NCBI GenBank assembly: GCA_016870035.1
Contig: VGCJ01000005.1
Location: 1-63,710 of the forward strand
DNA length: 63,710 bases
Reading direction: 5' to 3'
Source of the DNA: Alphaproteobacteria bacterium
GTDB taxonomy: Bacteria > Pseudomonadota > Alphaproteobacteria > Rhizobiales > Beijerinckiaceae
The stretch's first letter is position 1. Each line of letters opens with the position of its first letter. The position numbers and the translations under genes were made by a program. Below are positions 8,075 through 16,587 of the stretch, piece after piece. The notes below the pieces were generated by a model that saw only the letters and a list, made by a program, of their open reading frames with translations, did not search any database and was not told the DNA's origin.

Positions 8075-9197
8075 AGCATCGAAGACTCTCTCGCCGAAAA
8101 CACGCCTCGCGCACTCACTCGAACAATTAATGCTGATCCCGGGCCTATGCGGTCATGAAGGTCGTGTACGCCGTCACATCGCGCGTGAATTAAAAGCGCT
8201 CGGTGTTGAGTATTGGAGCGATCGAATCGGCAATCTCATCGCGACGATTGAAGGCACGAAAGGCGCGCCCGAGATCATGCTTTACGCACATATGGATCAG
8301 CTTGGCTTGATCGTGCGAAAAATCGAATCAAATGGTCTGATCCGTGTCGAGCGTGTCGGCGGTGTGCCGGAACGCGCACTCGCGTCTCAAGAAATATTAC
8401 TTTGCGTTGGTCAAGGTAAAGATGTATCCGGCGTCATCGCCAACAAAAGCCATCACGCGACAACGCCTGATGAAAAATACAAAGTTATTCCCTATCAGGA
8501 GCTTTATATTGATGCCGGTTTTTCATCTGCAGAGGATGTGCTGAAAGCCGGAATCGATATTGGTACGCCGGTTGTCTATCGCCCTCATTGTGTAAAGCTT
8601 GCTGACGATCGCATTGCAGGCATATCCGTTGATGATCGTGCCGGCTGCGCGGTGGTGCTTGAAGTTGCACGCGCTTTGCTTGAGACAAAAAAGCGCCCGA
8701 CCGTTCACATTGTTTTCTCCGTACAGGAAGAATTCAATCTCCGTGGCGCAGTCACCGCCGCGCAAGCTTTGATGCCCGATATTGCGATTCAAATTGATCT
8801 CATTCTCGCAAATGACACACCCGATATGGCTTCGCGCGGCGATGTGAAGCTCGGTGGTGGTCCGGCGATGGGGCTTTATAGTTTTCACGGACGCGGGACG
8901 CTCAATGGCACGTTGCCGCATCCGGCTATTGTATCGCTGATGGAAAACACCGCGAAGGCTTTGAAACTGCCATTACAACGCAGCGCTCATATCGGCGCTC
9001 TTACTGAATCATCTTATGTTCAATTGGTCGGTTCAGGCGTCGCGGTCATCGATATGGGTTTCCCTTGCCGCTACACGCATTCGTCACTTGAAGTGTGCGA
9101 TGTGAATGATCTCGTGCAGTTAAGCGCGTTGCTTACCGCAGCCATTAAAAATGTGGATGCGAAATTCAATCTTGATCGCGACTTTTACGAAAAATAA
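8067..9197 (+). CDS. M42 family metallohydrolase (FrvX/SgcX-like)
   Basis: The 376-residue protein shows the dinuclear metal site of M42 aminopeptidases: AHMDQLG (His, Asp), DDRAG (bridging Asp), QEE (catalytic Glu and ligand Glu), ANDTPD, and CRYTHSSLE (His). M42 proteins are annotated as glutamyl aminopeptidase or, historically, endoglucanase. In sugar operons their natural substrate is unknown. I chose the ATG at 8067, inside the end of the BtpA gene (8-base overlap), because the longer frame back to 7983 would only read through BtpA in another frame. The two genes are therefore coupled. It converges on the ATPase gene with 17 bases between stops and no obvious terminator. Confidence 0.86.
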   Translation: MAKASKTLSPKTRLAHSLEQLMLIPGLCGHEGRVRRHIARELKALGVEYWSDRIGNLIATIEGTKGAPEIMLYAHMDQLGLIVRKIESNGLIRVERVGGVPERALASQEILLCVGQGKDVSGVIANKSHHATTPDEKYKVIPYQELYIDAGFSSAEDVLKAGIDIGTPVVYRPHCVKLADDRIAGISVDDRAGCAVVLEVARALLETKKRPTVHIVFSVQEEFNLRGAVTAAQALMPDIAIQIDLILANDTPDMASRGDVKLGGGPAMGLYSFHGRGTLNGTLPHPAIVSLMENTAKALKLPLQRSAHIGALTESSYVQLVGSGVAVIDMGFPCRYTHSSLEVCDVNDLVQLSALLTAAIKNVDAKFNLDRDFYEK

Positions 9198-9214
9198 CCG
9201 ACAGCCATCATCGC

Positions 9215-10312
9215 TCAAATCAGCGAGCCATTCACAAGCGCGCGGCCTTCCGCATCAAAGAGATGACACACATTGGATGGCAGCACGATGGTGACCGTTT
9301 CACCAATTTTCTGCCGCGCCAAACCATCGGCTTTGACGACGCATTGAGCGAGCGCACCGGTCTCGACATAGAGCATGGTTTCGCCCCCGAGGTGCTCGGA
9401 GAGCGTCACCTTGCCCACAATTGAATTTTGCGCTCCTGATGCAACAAGTTTTATATGTTCGGGCCGAATGCCTAGAGTGACGTTGCCTTTCGGTAGCGTC
9501 TTTCCATGTGTGTCAACAAAAATCGTTGAACTACCTTGCAGCAAAATGCTCGCAACACCATTCGTCACATCCGTAACTTCGCCCTGGAAAAGATTCATTT
9601 TCGGGCTGCCGATAAAGGTCGCCACAAAAAGATTATTCGGCCGATGATAAAGTTCAAGCGGGCTGCCCACTTGCTCAATCTTTCCCGCATTTAACACAAC
9701 GATCTTGTCGGCCATGGTCATGGCTTCCACCTGATCATGCGTGACATAGATCATCGTCGCTTTGAGACCATTATGGAGCTTGGCAATTTCAATCCGCATC
9801 TGCACGCGCAGCGCCGCATCGAGATTGGACAGCGGCTCGTCAAACAGAAACACATCAGGCTCGCGTACTATCGCACGACCAATCGCGACGCGCTGACGTT
9901 GACCGCCTGAGAGCTGCGCCGGACGCCGATCAAGATAATCTTTCAGTTGCAAAAGATCGGCCGCTTTATTCGTACGGGCATCAATCTCGGCTTTCGGTGT
10001 TTTCGCCATCTTCAAACCGAAGGCGATATTTTCGCGCACGGTCATATGCGGATAGAGCGCATAGGATTGAAAAACCATCGAGATACCGCGCTTGGCCGGC
10101 GGCAAAGGCGACACATCCCTACCGCCAATTTCAATGACGCCGCCCGACATATCTTCAAGGCCCGCCACCATGCGCAACAAAGTCGATTTGCCACAGCCTG
10201 AGGGGCCGACAAACACGCAGAATTCACCATCAGCAATATCGAGATCCACACCGCGGATTACTTCAACATTGCCAAATGATTTGTGCACTTTGCGCAAAGC
10301 CAATCCTGCCAT
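9215..10312 (-). CDS. Sugar ABC transporter ATPase, MalK/UgpC type
   Basis: This 365-residue ATPase has Walker A (GPSGCGKST), a Q-loop, the signature LSGGQRQR, Walker B (VFLFDEP) and the switch His (VTHDQ), followed by the C-terminal TOBE/OB-fold region (GIRPEHIKL) typical of carbohydrate importers that can share one ATPase among several permeases. It is transcribed opposite to the permeases at 5207-7221, but is the only importer ATPase of this class in the window. It lies 147 bases downstream of the ribokinase-like gene on the same strand and may be cotranscribed with it. Confidence 0.9.
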   Translation of the reverse strand: MAGLALRKVHKSFGNVEVIRGVDLDIADGEFCVFVGPSGCGKSTLLRMVAGLEDMSGGVIEIGGRDVSPLPPAKRGISMVFQSYALYPHMTVRENIAFGLKMAKTPKAEIDARTNKAADLLQLKDYLDRRPAQLSGGQRQRVAIGRAIVREPDVFLFDEPLSNLDAALRVQMRIEIAKLHNGLKATMIYVTHDQVEAMTMADKIVVLNAGKIEQVGSPLELYHRPNNLFVATFIGSPKMNLFQGEVTDVTNGVASILLQGSSTIFVDTHGKTLPKGNVTLGIRPEHIKLVASGAQNSIVGKVTLSEHLGGETMLYVETGALAQCVVKADGLARQKIGETVTIVLPSNVCHLFDAEGRALVNGSLI

Positions 10313-10459
10313 AGCCGTTTACTCCCCATTCAATTTCCGCGTCAGCCTCATCACACCGCGCGACAAACTCTCAACTACAAAAAGATTGCGATTTTTTCTC
10401 GCGCCGAGCAAGCGCTAGTCACACCACAGCCTTTAATCCAGTTTGAGAAAATAATCACA

Positions 10460-11392
10460 TCAGCGTACCAACAAGGCATCGACTTCGGCACGCCTAGGCA
10501 TAGCCGGCGCGGTACCCGCGCGTGTCACCGCAATACCGGCGACAGCGCAGCCAAAGCGCGCGGCCTGAAGCGAGTCCTGCCCTTCTGCCAAAGCCGCAGC
10601 GAAGCCGCCATTAAACGCGTCGCCCGCACCCGCCGTTTCAACAACAGGGGCGACATGAAAGGCCGGAATCAGTTCAGAGCGGGTTTTTGAATGAAACAAC
10701 GCACCCTTTTCACCAAGCGTGATCAGCGCAACGCCTACGCCTTTCTGCAAAAGCGCATCGCCGGCGCGTTTAGCATCCTCAATAGTCTCAACTGAAAAGC
10801 CCACCATCGCAGCGGTCTCACTTTCATTCGGCGTGATGTAATCAATAAGCGGATAGATTGCGGGATCAAAAGGTGCTGCCGGCGCGGGATTAAACACCGT
10901 GATCACGCCCGCCCCGCGTGCGATTTTCAGCGCCGCAAGCGCGGCTTCCGCCGGTTGCTCCAATTGAGTCACAAAGACGCGCGATGAACGGATCGTATCA
11001 GCAGCCGCTTCAACATCGGCAACAGAAATATCGCCCGCCGCGCCCGGCACCACGATGATGGCGTTTTCGCCATTGATCTCATTCACATAGATGAAGGCCG
11101 CGCCTGTTGGCGCTGTCGATGAGCGCGCGACTTTGGCATCAATGCCCTCGGCGGCCCACGTTGCCATCGCGATATCGCCGAAGGAGTCCTGCCCAAGTCG
11201 GGAAATGAAAGTGGTCTTGGCTCCCGCGCGCGCTGCGGCCACCGCTTGGTTCGAGCCTTTACCGCCCGGCCCCATCGCAAAGCCCGACCCCAAAATCGTT
11301 TCGCCGACTTGAGGCATGCGCCCCGACCGGAATGCCAAATCCGCCACAAAAATCCCAAGGATAGAAACACCCATCGAAACGCCGCCCGCCAT
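10460..11392 (-). CDS. Ribokinase-like PfkB sugar kinase
   Basis: A 310-residue kinase much closer to classical RbsK than the PfkB gene at 2368: GPGGKGSNQAVAAARAGA near residue 45 is the ribokinase sugar-binding motif, and AGAGDAFNGG near residue 255 holds the catalytic Asp and anion hole. Ribose or a related pentose/deoxy sugar is the likely type of substrate. Start at 11392 or at the ATG seven codons inside (11374). It is divergent from the fucU mutarotase gene across about 155 bases that must hold both promoters. The combination with a FucU/RbsD-type mutarotase is familiar from ribose and fucose systems. Confidence 0.88.
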   Translation of the reverse strand: MAGGVSMGVSILGIFVADLAFRSGRMPQVGETILGSGFAMGPGGKGSNQAVAAARAGAKTTFISRLGQDSFGDIAMATWAAEGIDAKVARSSTAPTGAAFIYVNEINGENAIIVVPGAAGDISVADVEAAADTIRSSRVFVTQLEQPAEAALAALKIARGAGVITVFNPAPAAPFDPAIYPLIDYITPNESETAAMVGFSVETIEDAKRAGDALLQKGVGVALITLGEKGALFHSKTRSELIPAFHVAPVVETAGAGDAFNGGFAAALAEGQDSLQAARFGCAVAGIAVTRAGTAPAMPRRAEVDALLVR

Positions 11393-11548
11393 GCTCTACC
11401 CCTTGTCGCGCCGCTTTTGTGCGCGCGCCTTTTGACCTTAACCGGAAGCCACACTACGGAGCAGGTTGTTCGGCGTCAAACGCCGTTATTGCGCTTCGTC
11501 CTCGACTCTGTGATTTTGGCATCCTCACCACTCGAGAAGGCCAATGCC

Positions 11549-11989
11549 ATGCTCAAAGGGCTTGATCCGATCCTAACCGCCGACCTTCTCTATGTGCTCA
11601 AAGCGATGGGCCATGGTGATGATATTGTTTTGTGCGACCGCAATCATCCGGCTTCGACACTGGCTGCAAAAACCACACATGGGAAATTGCTCACTCTGTT
11701 TGGTGCGGATTTGAAACGCGCGGCTGAAGCCGTGTTGTCGCTTTTTCCGCTCGATACTTTTGTCGATGAACCCGTGATGCGCATGATAGTCGTCGGCAAT
11801 CCGACCGAACTTGTTCCAATCCATTACACGATGCAAGAGGTTGTAAACAAAGCCGAAGGGCGCCCGATCAAAATCGGCGCTTATGAGCGTTTTGATTTTT
11901 ATGATGCGGCCGCGCGCTCTTTCGCGATTGTGCAAACATCCGATCCCGGACCTTATGGTTGTTTTATTTTTCGGAAAGGCGTGATCTGA
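11549..11989 (+). CDS. fucU: FucU/RbsD-family sugar mutarotase
   Basis: The 146-residue protein begins MLKGLDPILTADLLYVLKAMGHGD, which is close to the FucU N-terminus. The family's catalytic residues are visible in GHGD and DRNHP, and YERFDFYDAA near the C-terminus is the conserved sugar-binding end. It interconverts alpha and beta anomers of a sugar for the next enzyme. I start at 11549 because GAGAAGG lies upstream at a usable distance, and the longer open frame back to 11246 is antisense to the kinase and does not match the family. The isomerase gene follows after one base, so these two are an operon with the SIS gene. Confidence 0.86.
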   Translation: MLKGLDPILTADLLYVLKAMGHGDDIVLCDRNHPASTLAAKTTHGKLLTLFGADLKRAAEAVLSLFPLDTFVDEPVMRMIVVGNPTELVPIHYTMQEVVNKAEGRPIKIGAYERFDFYDAAARSFAIVQTSDPGPYGCFIFRKGVI

Positions 11990-11990
11990 C

Positions 11991-12989
11991 GTGAGTGTAA
12001 TCACCGGCTATGCCGCTCGTCTAAACTCTTTCAAAATTGATACGAATAATTATTGGCACGGGCTAAACCGTAAGCCCAACACGCTTGATCTTGTTAAGCG
12101 CGCAGCAACGGTGAAAGGGCTCACAGCTGTTGATCTGAATTACCCTGATCACCTCGAGGGTTTTTCTGAAAAAGACATTGTTGAAGGCTTGAATAAATCT
12201 AATATCCGGCTCAATGGCTATGCGATGCGTTATTATACCGATCCTGGTTTCAAGCTTGGCGCGTTCACGCATCCTGATGTAACTGTGCGTCGTGCTGCGA
12301 TTGATTTAACCAAGCGCGGGCTTGATTCTCTTGCGGCTGCTGGTGGCACTTTGATGACTCTCTGGATGGGTCAAGATGGTTTTGATTACGCCTTTCAAAT
12401 TGATTATCGCAAAGCGTGGGATGATACGATTGCGGCGTTAAACGAAGTAACCGCGCATAATCCAAAGATTGACATTGCGATTGAGTATAAGCCGAATGAA
12501 CCACGCTCATTTAGTCTCATGCCTGATATCGGCACCACGCTTCTCGCCGTGAAAGAAGTGGGGCGCAAGAATCTCGGTGTCACGCTTGATTTTGCGCATG
12601 TGCTTTATGCCGACGAAATGCCTGCTTATGCGACCTCTCTTGTCGCGCGTCACTCTCGACTTTTGGGTGTTCATCTGAATGATGGATATGGAAAGCGTGA
12701 TGACGGTTTGATTGCCGGATCAGTTCATCCTATCCAAACCATAGAATTACTCGTAGCCCTTAATCATATTGGTTACAATGGCATTCTTTATTTCGATACA
12801 TTTCCGGATACTGCGGGCATTGACCCTGTCGCAGAATGTGAAGCCAATATCGCAGCAACGGAATCGATGAAAAAAATTGCGGAATATCTGACCGACCACA
12901 CCGATTTGGCTGAAGCCATTCACCGTCAAGATTCAGCCAAGAGTATGGCAATCGTTCAGAAAGCCTTGTTTGGTCATCTTGTGAAATGA
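11991..12989 (+). CDS. Xylose-isomerase-like TIM-barrel sugar (phosphate) isomerase/epimerase
   Basis: A 332-residue AP-endonuclease-2-fold barrel. The metal-binding pattern is visible as IAIEYKPNEPR (Glu), GVTLDFAHVL (Asp, His), GVHLNDGYGKRDDG (His, Asp) and LYFDTFPD (acidic residue). Such proteins are divalent-metal-dependent aldose-ketose isomerases or epimerases. HLND followed by GSVHP recalls the rhamnose-isomerase branch, but this is a weak impression. It starts at GTG 11991, one base after fucU, with GGAAAGG upstream. With the mutarotase before it and a SIS isomerase after it, a sugar isomerisation step is likely; the sugar itself is unknown. Confidence 0.8.
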   Translation: MSVITGYAARLNSFKIDTNNYWHGLNRKPNTLDLVKRAATVKGLTAVDLNYPDHLEGFSEKDIVEGLNKSNIRLNGYAMRYYTDPGFKLGAFTHPDVTVRRAAIDLTKRGLDSLAAAGGTLMTLWMGQDGFDYAFQIDYRKAWDDTIAALNEVTAHNPKIDIAIEYKPNEPRSFSLMPDIGTTLLAVKEVGRKNLGVTLDFAHVLYADEMPAYATSLVARHSRLLGVHLNDGYGKRDDGLIAGSVHPIQTIELLVALNHIGYNGILYFDTFPDTAGIDPVAECEANIAATESMKKIAEYLTDHTDLAEAIHRQDSAKSMAIVQKALFGHLVK

Positions 12990-13005
12990 AAGCGTAAGGA
13001 CTCCC

Positions 13006-13569
13006 ATGAATTCATCACTTGCATCACTTGGCCAGCAAGCGCTTCATGAATTAGGTGATGTGTTCAAGCATGTAAAAGATGATGCCGCGGATGCTTTGAT
13101 CAATGCCATTATCGCCGCGCGGCATATCGCGGTTTATGGATGTGGACGCGAAGGCCTCGCGATCAAAGGCTTCGCCATGCGCCTCTTTCATTTGGGTCTT
13201 GATGTTCATGTTTTAGGTGACATGACGGTGCCGCATTTCGGCAAAGGCGATTTGTTGATTGTGAGCGCGGGAACAGGTCATCTCAATTCTGGCGAAGCCT
13301 TTATCAAAGTGGCGCGAGAGGATGGCGCACGCATTGCGGTCATCACATCGCAACCTACATTATCGACTCCCAAATTGGCGGATGTCCTCACAATCATTCC
13401 GGCGCAAACCATGGCGAATGATCAAAGCGCCAAGGCTTCGGTTTTGCCCATGGGATCTATGTTTGAAATCGCCGAGACGATTTTGTTCGAGCTCATTATT
13501 TTACGGCTTCGCGATAGACTTGGTGAGACCGCAGAGACCATGCGCGCGCGCCATACGAATCTCGAATAG
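13006..13569 (+). CDS. SIS-domain protein, 6-phospho-3-hexuloisomerase-like
   Basis: The 187-residue single SIS domain has the length and layout of HxlB/PHI proteins: an N-terminal helix, YGCGREG (phosphosugar-binding loop, here with Cys-Gly-Arg where many have GAGRSG), LGLDVHVLGDMTVP, LIVSAGTG and a C-terminal MGSMFEI helix. Members isomerise ketohexose or related phosphosugars. No hexulose-phosphate synthase is present, so a ribulose-monophosphate role is not supported. It follows the TIM-barrel isomerase by 16 bases with GTAAGGA as ribosome site, and is the last gene of the mutarotase-isomerase-SIS operon. Confidence 0.8.
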   Translation: MNSSLASLGQQALHELGDVFKHVKDDAADALINAIIAARHIAVYGCGREGLAIKGFAMRLFHLGLDVHVLGDMTVPHFGKGDLLIVSAGTGHLNSGEAFIKVAREDGARIAVITSQPTLSTPKLADVLTIIPAQTMANDQSAKASVLPMGSMFEIAETILFELIILRLRDRLGETAETMRARHTNLE

Positions 13570-13683
13570 ACTCTCATCTGGTTCCTCTCAATTTGAAAAT
13601 CTGGGCCTCTGGTAAAAGCCCGAAAGTCACTATAGGAACGCGCAAGAATGATTGCGTCCGCGTCAAAAATACGGAGTTAAACT

Positions 13684-15162
13684 ATGACCGCCTCGTTCAA
13701 AGATCAGTTGAAAGACAAAAGCCTCTTTCGTGAGGAGGCGTATATTGCCGGTCGCTGGACAGGATCGGCGAAGAAGATCGATGTAACCAATCCGGCCAAT
13801 GGCCATGTGATCGGCACTATCCCCAAGTTAGGCCGTGCTGAAGCCGCGGACGCAATCAAAGCGGCAGAAGCAGCGCAAAAACAATGGGCTGCCACGCCTG
13901 CAAAACAACGCGGCCAAATTCTTCGTCGCTGGTTCGAATTGATGATGGAAAATCAAGACGATCTCGGTCGCATAATGACCGCTGAGCAAGGCAAGCCGCT
14001 CCCCGAAGCAAAAGGTGAGGTTGCCTATGGCGCGAGCTTTGTCGAGTTCTTCGCCGAAGAAGCACGCCGCATCTATGGCGAAACCATTCCCTCTCCCTGG
14101 CCGAATGCCCGCATTGTTGCCATCAAGCAGCCCGTGGGTGTCGTCGCTGCCATCACGCCTTGGAATTTTCCGAATGCGATGATCACACGCAAAGCCGGCC
14201 CGGCGCTTGCGGCGGGTTGTTCGTTTGTTGTGAAACCCGCAACAGATACACCTTTCTCGGCGCTCGCCCTCGCTGAACTTGCAGAACGCGCAGGCATTCC
14301 CAAAGGTGTGTTCTCGGTGATCACAGGTCCAGCGCGCGAGATCGGCGCCGAGATGACCTCAAACCCGATCGTGCGTGCGCTTTCTTTCACAGGCTCCACA
14401 GATATCGGTAAATTGCTGATGGCACAATGCGCAACCACTGTGAAAAAAGTTGGCCTTGAACTTGGCGGCAACGCGCCATTCATTGTCTTTGATGATGCCG
14501 ATCTTGATGCAGCGGTTGCTGGTGCGATGGCTTCGAAATATCGCAATGCCGGTCAGACTTGTGTCTGCGCCAATCGCTTACTCGTACAAGACGATGTCTA
14601 TGATGCTTTCGCAGATAAGCTTGCGAAAGCGGTTACAACACTGAAAGTGGGTGATGGTTTTGGTGATGGCATAACGACCGGACCACTCATCAATGCTGCA
14701 GCGGTTGATAAAGTTGAAGAACATGTGACTGACGCTTTGAAGAAGGGCGGCAAAGTGATTACCGGCGGCAAACGTCATGCGCTTGGGGGTACTTTCTTTG
14801 AGCCGACCGTTATTCGTGATGTCACACCTGATATGTTGATTGCACGCGAAGAAACATTCGGACCGGTTGCGCCACTCTTCCGTTTCAAAACTGAAGAAGA
14901 AGCCATCCGCATGGCCAATGATACAGAATTCGGTCTCGCTTGTTATTTCTATACACGCGATATTGGTCGTGTGTGGCGCGTTGGCGAAGCACTTGAATAT
15001 GGCATTGTTGGCATCAATGAAGGGATCATCTCCACCGCTGAAGCACCCTTTGGTGGCGTAAAAGAATCCGGCATCGGCCGTGAAGGTTCACTTCATGGCG
15101 TCGAAGAATATATCGAAATTAAATATATGCTGATGGGTGGTTTGGGGAAGTTAAAGAAGTGA
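13684..15162 (+). CDS. gabD: Succinate-semialdehyde dehydrogenase, NAD(P)-dependent
   Basis: The 492-residue aldehyde dehydrogenase is of the GabD/GabT-pathway type: ITPWNFPNAMITRK (cofactor and oxyanion Asn), LELGGNAPFIVFDDAD (general-base Glu) and NAGQTCVCANR (catalytic Cys), with SGIGREGS and the terminal EYIEIKYM oligomerisation end. It converts succinate semialdehyde to succinate, feeding the TCA cycle from GABA or similar amines. GGAG sits about 8 bases before the ATG. It stands alone between the sugar cluster and the converging ferredoxin reductase gene, and no gabT is adjacent. Confidence 0.9.
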   Translation: MTASFKDQLKDKSLFREEAYIAGRWTGSAKKIDVTNPANGHVIGTIPKLGRAEAADAIKAAEAAQKQWAATPAKQRGQILRRWFELMMENQDDLGRIMTAEQGKPLPEAKGEVAYGASFVEFFAEEARRIYGETIPSPWPNARIVAIKQPVGVVAAITPWNFPNAMITRKAGPALAAGCSFVVKPATDTPFSALALAELAERAGIPKGVFSVITGPAREIGAEMTSNPIVRALSFTGSTDIGKLLMAQCATTVKKVGLELGGNAPFIVFDDADLDAAVAGAMASKYRNAGQTCVCANRLLVQDDVYDAFADKLAKAVTTLKVGDGFGDGITTGPLINAAAVDKVEEHVTDALKKGGKVITGGKRHALGGTFFEPTVIRDVTPDMLIAREETFGPVAPLFRFKTEEEAIRMANDTEFGLACYFYTRDIGRVWRVGEALEYGIVGINEGIISTAEAPFGGVKESGIGREGSLHGVEEYIEIKYMLMGGLGKLKK

Positions 15163-15166
15163 ATGG

Positions 15167-15243
15167 TGAGTAGCGAATAGTGAGTAGCGAATAGGGATTA
15201 GAGTCACGTTGCTTCTCGCTCGCTCTCCACTACTCGCTACTCA
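15167..15243. repeat. Tandem 14-bp repeat with a partial inverted copy
   Basis: TGAGTAGCGAATAG occurs twice in direct tandem (15167-15180, 15181-15194). A partial inverse copy, TACTCGCTACTCA, lies at 15231-15243, so the segment can fold into a stem with a loop of about 40 bases. It fills the 87-base gap between two converging genes and could end transcription from either side, although there is no long T-tract. Similar AGTAGCGAATAG strings are, as I recall, frequent dispersed intergenic repeats in Hyphomicrobiales genomes. Confidence 0.65.
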
Positions 15244-15249
15244 CAAAAA

Positions 15250-16023
15250 TCATCTTTCCACAAAGGCTTTCTCAACCACATAGCTTGCAGGCTCACGACT
15301 TGAGCCTTCTTCAAAGCCACGCGCTTTGAGAATGTTTGTGAGATCAATATTCAAGCCCTGCGATCCGCAAATCATGATGCGATCATCTTTAGCATTGAGT
15401 ACGGGCAACTCAATATCACTCGTCAATAAATCGGCAGAGATTAGATCCGTAATACGGCCACGATTTTTAAATGGCTCGCGCGTTACTGTCGGATAATAAA
15501 TCAATTTATCGCGTACGAACTCGCCCAAAAATTCATCTTCGGGCAATTCCTTCTCAATCATGTCACTATAAGCGAGTTCGGCCACTTCGCGTGTGCCATG
15601 AACGAGTACGACCTTTTCAAATTTTTCGTAAGTTTCAGGATCGCGAATGAGACTTAAGAACGGCGCCAAACCTGTGCCTGTTCCCAAAAGATAAAGATGT
15701 TTTCCGGGCAAAAGATTTTCGAGCAACAATGTACCGGTCGCCTTTTGTCCGACGATGATTTTATCACCGGGAACAATATTCAACAAACGCGACGTCAAAG
15801 GACCATCAGGCACTTTGATCGAAAAAAATTCGAGCTTGTCGTCATAATTCGGACTGGCAATCGAATAAGCGCGCAGCAAAGGTTTACCATCTATCGGCAA
15901 CCCGATCATCGAGAATTGGCCATTGCGAAAACGGAAGCCGCGATTGCGCGTGGTCGTGAAGCTGAAGAGCCGGTCCGTCCAATGATTGACACTCAACACG
16001 GTTTCTTCTTGAAATGCGCTCAT
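15250..16023 (-). CDS. fpr: Ferredoxin/flavodoxin-NADP+ reductase
   Basis: The 257-residue protein has the FAD-binding RAYSIASP motif (near 49-56), the NADP-binding GTGTGLAPF loop (near 112-120), CGSQ near 219, and a C-terminal VEKAFVER end, all as in bacterial subclass FPR enzymes (about 258 residues). It exchanges electrons between NADPH and ferredoxin or flavodoxin and often answers oxidative stress. A good sigma-70-like promoter lies just upstream (16051-16079). An FNR-type site lies a further 150 bases out but at a distance that does not fit that promoter. Confidence 0.9.
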   Translation of the reverse strand: MSAFQEETVLSVNHWTDRLFSFTTTRNRGFRFRNGQFSMIGLPIDGKPLLRAYSIASPNYDDKLEFFSIKVPDGPLTSRLLNIVPGDKIIVGQKATGTLLLENLLPGKHLYLLGTGTGLAPFLSLIRDPETYEKFEKVVLVHGTREVAELAYSDMIEKELPEDEFLGEFVRDKLIYYPTVTREPFKNRGRITDLISADLLTSDIELPVLNAKDDRIMICGSQGLNIDLTNILKARGFEEGSSREPASYVVEKAFVER

Positions 16024-16050
16024 AGCCGCCCGCCCGCTTCGACTGACCTC

Positions 16051-16079
16051 TTATTCGAAAGGATGCGACATTTTGTCAA
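16051..16079 (-). promoter_or_regulatory. Promoter of the ferredoxin-NADP reductase gene
   Basis: On the minus strand a perfect TTGACA (16074-16079) and GAATAA (16051-16056) are separated by 17 bases. The expected transcript start is near 16044, about 20 bases before the fpr ATG at 16023. Confidence 0.5.
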
Positions 16080-16228
16080 ACCCTTCCAAACTGTTATATC
16101 AACTAATTATCAGAATTCAACGTAAATTTTATAATATCACATTTTAAAAGTGTAATTTTATCTCTTGATGATGAGGTTGAATTCCGCCTTTCAATGCATC
16201 GGAATATGCGGGCGGGCGTTGGGGCGAC

Positions 16229-16242
16229 TTGATCTGGGTCAA
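16229..16242. promoter_or_regulatory. FNR/FixK-type binding site
   Basis: TTGATCTGGGTCAA fits the anaerobox pattern TTGA-N6-TCAA recognised by FNR/FixK-family regulators in alphaproteobacteria. It lies in the gap between chaB and fpr, both on the minus strand. A CATATT hexamer (16202-16207, minus strand) lies about 31 bases from its centre, as for a class II FNR promoter firing towards fpr. No intervening gene was found, so such a transcript would have a 5' leader of about 170 bases. Confidence 0.4.
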
Positions 16243-16268
16243 GTTTTCAAGGAGGGGTGCGCCGGGTT

Positions 16269-16502
16269 TCAACCGCCATTCAACGGAACCCAATAATCCC
16301 CATCTTTTCGATATGAGCGCTTTACGGCCGCCCAAGCGACCCGATGCGCTGCGGCGTCACGTCCGCCGCCATAATGGCGTTTGTTTGGGTCAGCGTAACG
16401 CTCATAAGCGTGGTTGAAGGCTTCACGGAAAATCGTTTGCGCATGAACCGGCAGATGAAGACGCACGCGATCCGGCAATTCCTCATTCTTGCGATATGGC
16501 AT
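16269..16502 (-). CDS. ChaB family protein
   Basis: The 77-residue protein matches the ChaB family (about 75-80 residues): MPYRKNEELPDRVRLHLPVHAQ at the start, then IFREAFNHAYERY, and the diagnostic AAHRVAWAAVKRSY before a short C-terminal tail. E. coli ChaB was named as a regulator of the ChaA cation/proton antiporter, but the molecular role is not settled. I chose the ATG at 16502 rather than 16532 because family members begin MPY. It is 85 bases downstream of the amidase gene on the same strand, with no obvious functional link. Confidence 0.82.
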   Translation of the reverse strand: MPYRKNEELPDRVRLHLPVHAQTIFREAFNHAYERYADPNKRHYGGGRDAAAHRVAWAAVKRSYRKDGDYWVPLNGG

Positions 16503-16587
16503 CACTTCCTCCCGATTTTGATCGCTGATCATGATCGGATCGGGCGCACGAAAACCATTCGCGATGTTGCTTATGAGAGTCTATCTG

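Noticed and set aside
10374-10400. A/T-rich imperfect dyad between the ribokinase-like and ATPase genes as a terminator.
   Set aside because: The pairing is broken by mismatches and the genes may be cotranscribed.
11246-11548. A longer FucU protein of 247 residues.
   Set aside because: The extra 101 residues are antisense to the ribokinase gene or lie in the promoter gap; family length and ribosome site favour 11549.
16115-16170. A/T-rich dyad (CACATTTTAAAAGTG) after chaB as a regulatory site.
   Set aside because: It is imperfect, short and in an A/T-rich patch where such pairings arise easily.
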